Made by a program: the position numbers and the translations under genes. Source: Glossina fuscipes (lineage: Eukaryota; Arthropoda; Insecta; Diptera; Glossinidae). From it: a stretch of 64,000 nucleotides of DNA. Positions 59,873-64,000 of the stretch are shown here, one piece after another (position 1 is the stretch's first letter; each line of letters starts with the position of its first letter). The stretch spans positions 1,740,855 to 1,804,854 of the forward strand of contig NW_023998564.1 of NCBI RefSeq assembly GCF_014805625.2, in the 5' to 3' direction. The notes under the pieces were generated by a model that searched no databases, was not told the DNA's origin, and saw nothing but the letters and a program-made list of their open reading frames with translations.

Positions 59873-62800
59873 TTTTTTTTTTTTGGTATGTTGAACGGAG
59901 ATAGACTAAGCCAATAGATTTGTGGATTGTGGATGTGTAGATGACGTACATTTTTTGCTGCAAAGAGATCGAGGAGACAGCCATATAACTTGAAGAAGCT
60001 AAAGGAATCTCTAATGCCATCAAGCCTGTGACATCTGAAGATTAGATGCTCAGCAGACTCAACAACATTGCAAACTTCACAAACATCCCATCACATGGTA
60101 TAGCGAATCATTTTTAAATAAACTTTGTCATAAGTATGATTAAAAGAAGATACAGAGAAGGGTTTGAATTGAAATGTGGGATTTAATTTATAGAAAAGAC
60201 GATTGGATTTAACGCGCGCGATTTCCTTAAATTCGTCGTTTAGGTGTTGAAGGATGTGGTTGCGAATTGCCCGAATTGCTTCATTGGGAGTATATTTGAT
60301 GAACAAAATTATCCCATCAACACGAGCTCTCCCTGCATGAAAGTCGGCTTTTACATTTAAAAAAAAGCCGCAGTGGCCAGGTACCCAAACGAGGTGACAG
60401 TCATTCACTTGAGATTCTTGCAACGTCTTGTGAATATCAAACACATATTGATTTTCTGCACCTCTTTTATTTATTAGAAGTAGAGCTGACCTGCTGTCGG
60501 AAAAAATAACAAAACGTCTGATACCATCGGAGATAACAACCTTGATAGCATATCGAATGGCGAGCAACTCAATAAAAGTAGAGGAAAGTTCCTCTTCTAC
60601 TTTGACTCGAAGTACTGTTTCAGATAGATGTTTCACGACCGAGAAGCCAGATACATTATGTCTGACGGAACCGTCAGTGGCATATATATCGTATCCGTTG
60701 TTGTAATAAACAAGGAGCTTTTCTTGGCATAACAACCTTATACAAGAGAAGTTGACATTTTGTTTTGAGGAAGAGATCGATTCGAGAATGTTCATGAAGA
60801 CCGTGCATTTGCTGGTAATGAAATTTAAGGGGGGAATTGAATCTAACTTATCAAAAATATGACGAAGTTTTTGATAGCAAAAAGTATAGCTGCAAGTGAC
60901 AGTGTCACTGAGAGATATAATTTCCTGAAAAAAGGAAGGATTTATCATCTTGACTTTAATTAACTCCTTGGCAGTGCAAAAAAGGGCTCTTTCGGAAACT
61001 GGCCATTCACCAGATATAGCATTGAGAATATGTTGAGGAGTTGAGGGGGTCAGTCCAGTACAACGCTTCAACATTCAGTTTTCAATATATTTTGGGAAAT
61101 TGCAACATGTGGAATAGCCAAATTCAATTTTGGACCTAACTAGAGATTTGTAAACGGTCAAAGCATTTTTGGGAGGCAAGCCCGCCTGATTGTTTGCCAT
61201 GAGTTTGATGATGTTGCATCCAGACTGACAATCTTTGAACGCCTTTTCATAATGCCCACGAAGGGTTAAGCTGTCATTTAAAATTCTCCCAAGAAATCGA
61301 AGAGATTTTACCTGATCAACGTGGGTACCTTTGATAAGAAATCTGATTTCACGTTTAGAACCTTTGTCAAAATAAACAGTGTTTGTCTTGCTGGGGTTTA
61401 AATATAAATTAAGATCAGCGCATGCATCGAAAAACAAGTTCGCTTTCATCGAGAGGTTATTGACAGCTGCTGGAAAAGATGAGTCCGCAGATACGATTAG
61501 AAAATCGTCTGCATATTGAAAAATGTGAGTTTTGTCATCTTGAAGATCATGCAAAGAAGCTGCGTATAAATTGAANNNNNNNNNNGTGGACCAGCAGTTG
61601 TTAATTGCATGCAAGAGAATGCTAAAGCTTCCTCCAGACAGTGCTCTGAGCATGTCATACTTGACTCCATCACAACCTGCAGCAGTAGCTCTCTTTCTGG
61701 AATGTAAAACATACATTAGCTCATGCAATGAAAAGGGTGTGTTACTGATACTACTAAAAGGAATTAAAGGCATTGTAATAGGATTGACAATTGGAATGTA
61801 ACTCTTGAGCATATCTAAGTATTTTTTATTATCACGGTCATTCCATACAACACAACCGCATAATTTTCGACTAGAATGTCGATGACCATTGATATAATTC
61901 CAGAAGGAACGTGGGTTGCCGTTACCACATAACTATTTAATAGCGATGGCTCTATGTGTCCTTTTCGCCTTTCTAACTGCAGACCTCCATTCTTTCAGTG
62001 TTTTCATATATTCAATGTAGTTGGCTGGATTGGCATATTTACTCATTTTTTTTCTTGCAGCTTGGTATTTGCGGAAAAGTTTTGACAGGGAAGGGTTCCA
62101 CCAAGGTTTAGGTGAGAAGGACTCAATGTCAGGAAAGTTGGTTCTAGCAGACTGAAAGGCACTTTGAATTGATGATAAATCAGAAGGAAGATCAACTTTA
62201 GACAGACGGTCCATAAGGAAGTTGCGTGAAATGAAATTTTCTATTTTCTTGACGGAATTGTTACAACTGTGGAATATAATGGGGGAGTGCTGACTTTTGC
62301 CAATGGAAACATTGGACGTGTTCCAGTTGAAAGATAGTTGAGTTCGAGAAAGTTAGATCCAAGGCACTGCTCGCCGTGCGACCGCTCCGGTTACAGTGAA
62401 AGGTAGCATTGCCGTTATTTAAGACACTGAAAATGCTGGAAGTGATGGCATTTACAAGGATTTTGTCTTTGTTGGTAGACACTTGATCGCCATACAGGCG
62501 GTGTCTTGCATTGAAATCTCCAGCTAGAATCACATTTTGTTCACCGTCAAGAAAGTTGCATAATCTCTGAAACTCATCACGAAAGGTTTGCACATCGAGA
62601 CTCGGTTTCAGGTTGATGGTTTTGATAATGATGATGTCAAAGCCAGAGTTATAGGGAATACGTCTGAAATTGACACCTTTCTTAACGAATATACTAACAC
62701 CACCATAGCCATCATTTCGGCATTTGGTGGCTGAGGCATAATTCGAAACTTTAACTTCGAAACAATTTTCATCTTTCAGAAAAACTTCACTTAAGATACA

Positions 62801-64000
62801 AAAATCAATCTTGTTTGAGTTTAAGTAAAAATCTAGAAAAGATAGGTTACGTCGGACACTTTGAATATTATATTGTAAAAAGGATATCATGTTGAAACTT
62901 GAGAAAGAACCCCAGCGGATTTTCTCGCAGTACTGGATGCTCGAACGGGGCAAGAAATAGCACAGACAGACATTTTTTCTTTAAATTCTTTAATAAGATT
63001 TTGAGGGATCATCGGACGGACACTTTCTTGAATCGCGAGAATTAATCTTTCAAGTTCTGAAGACCGCAAATAGTTGTTTGAAATTTTCGGTCCAAGAAGG
63101 CTTGTTCCAGACGACTTGGGGGGTGTATTGACTTGATAAGAGATTTGGAAGGAACCAATTTCCTTTTGACGACAGCATTGTATTTATTTTTGGTTAAGAT
63201 TTTGTTGGCATTTTTATTATCATCCTTGGTCGAAATTGCAGACGTGTTCCCCAGTGGAGGGAAATTGCCGTCATAAGTGATGTCATCGAGACATTCGAAA
63301 TATGTTGCGGAAAAATTCTCTTTGACCTCTTTATACGAAAGATTTTTAATCGTCATTATCCTGTTGATATATGATTCAATTTCCCTATTAAGGCAACACT
63401 TATTGAGAGCGTGGAGAAGCACTTCATCGCCTCACAATTTACATACTTCGGAGACTTGCCACACCTAAAGCACTGCTTTAAAGTGGGTACAAAGTATTCG
63501 ACCGGCAGATAACAATAGTTAAATTTTATTGACTTAGGGAGGGCTCTCCCTTTGAAGCCAATTTGGATGCTGGTTGTGGGAATCCACTCGTCTTTGTTGT
63601 GCGGATTTCTTCTTTGGAAACGGACAGCGGACTTAATCGAAATATCGGATACGGCGTTTTCAATTATATCATCGACACTATATGTGCATGGAATGTTTCG
63701 AATAACTCCAAATCTCTCAGTGAACGACCTAAATTCTTTTTATTAAATTCATTATTCATAACAAAATTGTTGGCATTGGCAGCGGAGCTGAAAAGCAGTT
63801 TGGCTCTACCCCTGCTGACAACTTTTAATTCTTTTAAGCCGTACATACTGAAATCCCTCAAGTAATCATAGAAATAGAGATTGGAGTTTATATTGATGCG
63901 ATTTCCTTCTGCGTCTGCGCACGTTTCGACAAAAGCGACAAAATTGTAGTTGGAAAGGCAATCGTACAAATTAATCTCGAGATTTGGGGCGGCAGTGGTA
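59873..64000 (-). mobile_element. I-like non-LTR retrotransposon copy, running off the right edge
   Basis: Very similar to the element at 38361-43835 and in the same orientation. The 3' T-run is at 59873-59884; most of the 3' UTR between about 59930 and 59940 is deleted. ORF1 pieces reach beyond 64000. The ORF1 stop and ORF2 start overlap as ATGA at 62890-62887, the endonuclease is open from 62890 to 62261, and the RT is interrupted by a stop near 61935 and by the N-gap at 61576-61585. The YADD box (FQYADDFLIVSADSS, near 61510) is intact. The RNase H frame (61074-60091) is open but, as in the other young copy, separated from RT by TGA. The zinc-knuckle region near 63420 has lost about 55 bases. 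Confidence 0.9.
61576..61585. other. Assembly gap (10 N)
   Basis: Ten Ns lie within the RT part of the I-like copy. The bases on each side match positions about 40295 and 40780 of the other copy, so roughly 485 bases of element sequence are missing and the N count is a placeholder. Confidence 0.9.

Overview
The window reads as nuclear DNA of a higher (cyclorrhaphan) fly. It is AT-rich, has short GT-AG introns, carries insect-type ZAD zinc-finger genes related to Drosophila grauzone, and is dense with decayed retrotransposons. It resembles pericentromeric or otherwise repeat-rich chromatin. The species cannot be fixed from the sequence; a calyptrate or tephritid fly would fit.

Left part (1-23 kb): three ZAD + C2H2 zinc-finger genes lie on the minus strand (40-2382, cut by the window edge; 16943-19225; 20033-22441). 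All have the same four-exon plan with intron phases 0, 2, 0. The relics of a fourth copy lie at 8219-9336. Between them are POP1, the large protein subunit of RNase P/MRP (5486-8152, plus strand, 847 codons after splicing), and an unrecognised 250-residue coiled-coil-type gene (12456-13208, minus). Copies of an I-clade non-LTR retrotransposon (RNase H-bearing, CCHC gag) fill the gaps. The 3' end of one copy stops 24 bases before the POP1 start codon.

Middle part (23-44 kb): almost entirely repeat mosaic. It holds an I-like copy (23170-27690) split by a 1725-bp solo LTR with an ATGT target duplication, a condensin CAP-D2-like gene fragment, decayed gag/endonuclease and reverse-transcriptase pieces of at least two other non-LTR families, a CNPPD1-like cyclin fragment and a patch of gene-like exon relics. 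It ends with a nearly full-length I-like element (38361-43835, minus) flanked by a 10-12 bp target duplication. Its two ORFs overlap as ATGA and carry disabling mutations.

Right part (44-64 kb): an intact eight-exon haspin kinase gene (45955-49073, plus; 610 residues), a degenerate tandem repeat right behind it, an interspersed repeat interrupted by a second solo LTR (50191-51715, ATAT duplication), an internally deleted mariner (53487-54312, exact inverted repeats and TA sites), a DMAC2L/ATP5S-like terminal exon, a Tigger/pogo-type transposon remnant, and another I-like copy running off the right edge with a 10-N assembly gap.

The confident host genes are therefore few: three ZAD zinc-finger factors, POP1, haspin and the 12.5-kb orphan. 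Everything else is transposon sequence or gene debris. Haspin, the CAP-D2 fragments and the grauzone-like genes all relate to chromosome behaviour or meiosis, but no operon-like cooperation should be inferred from their proximity in an insect genome.
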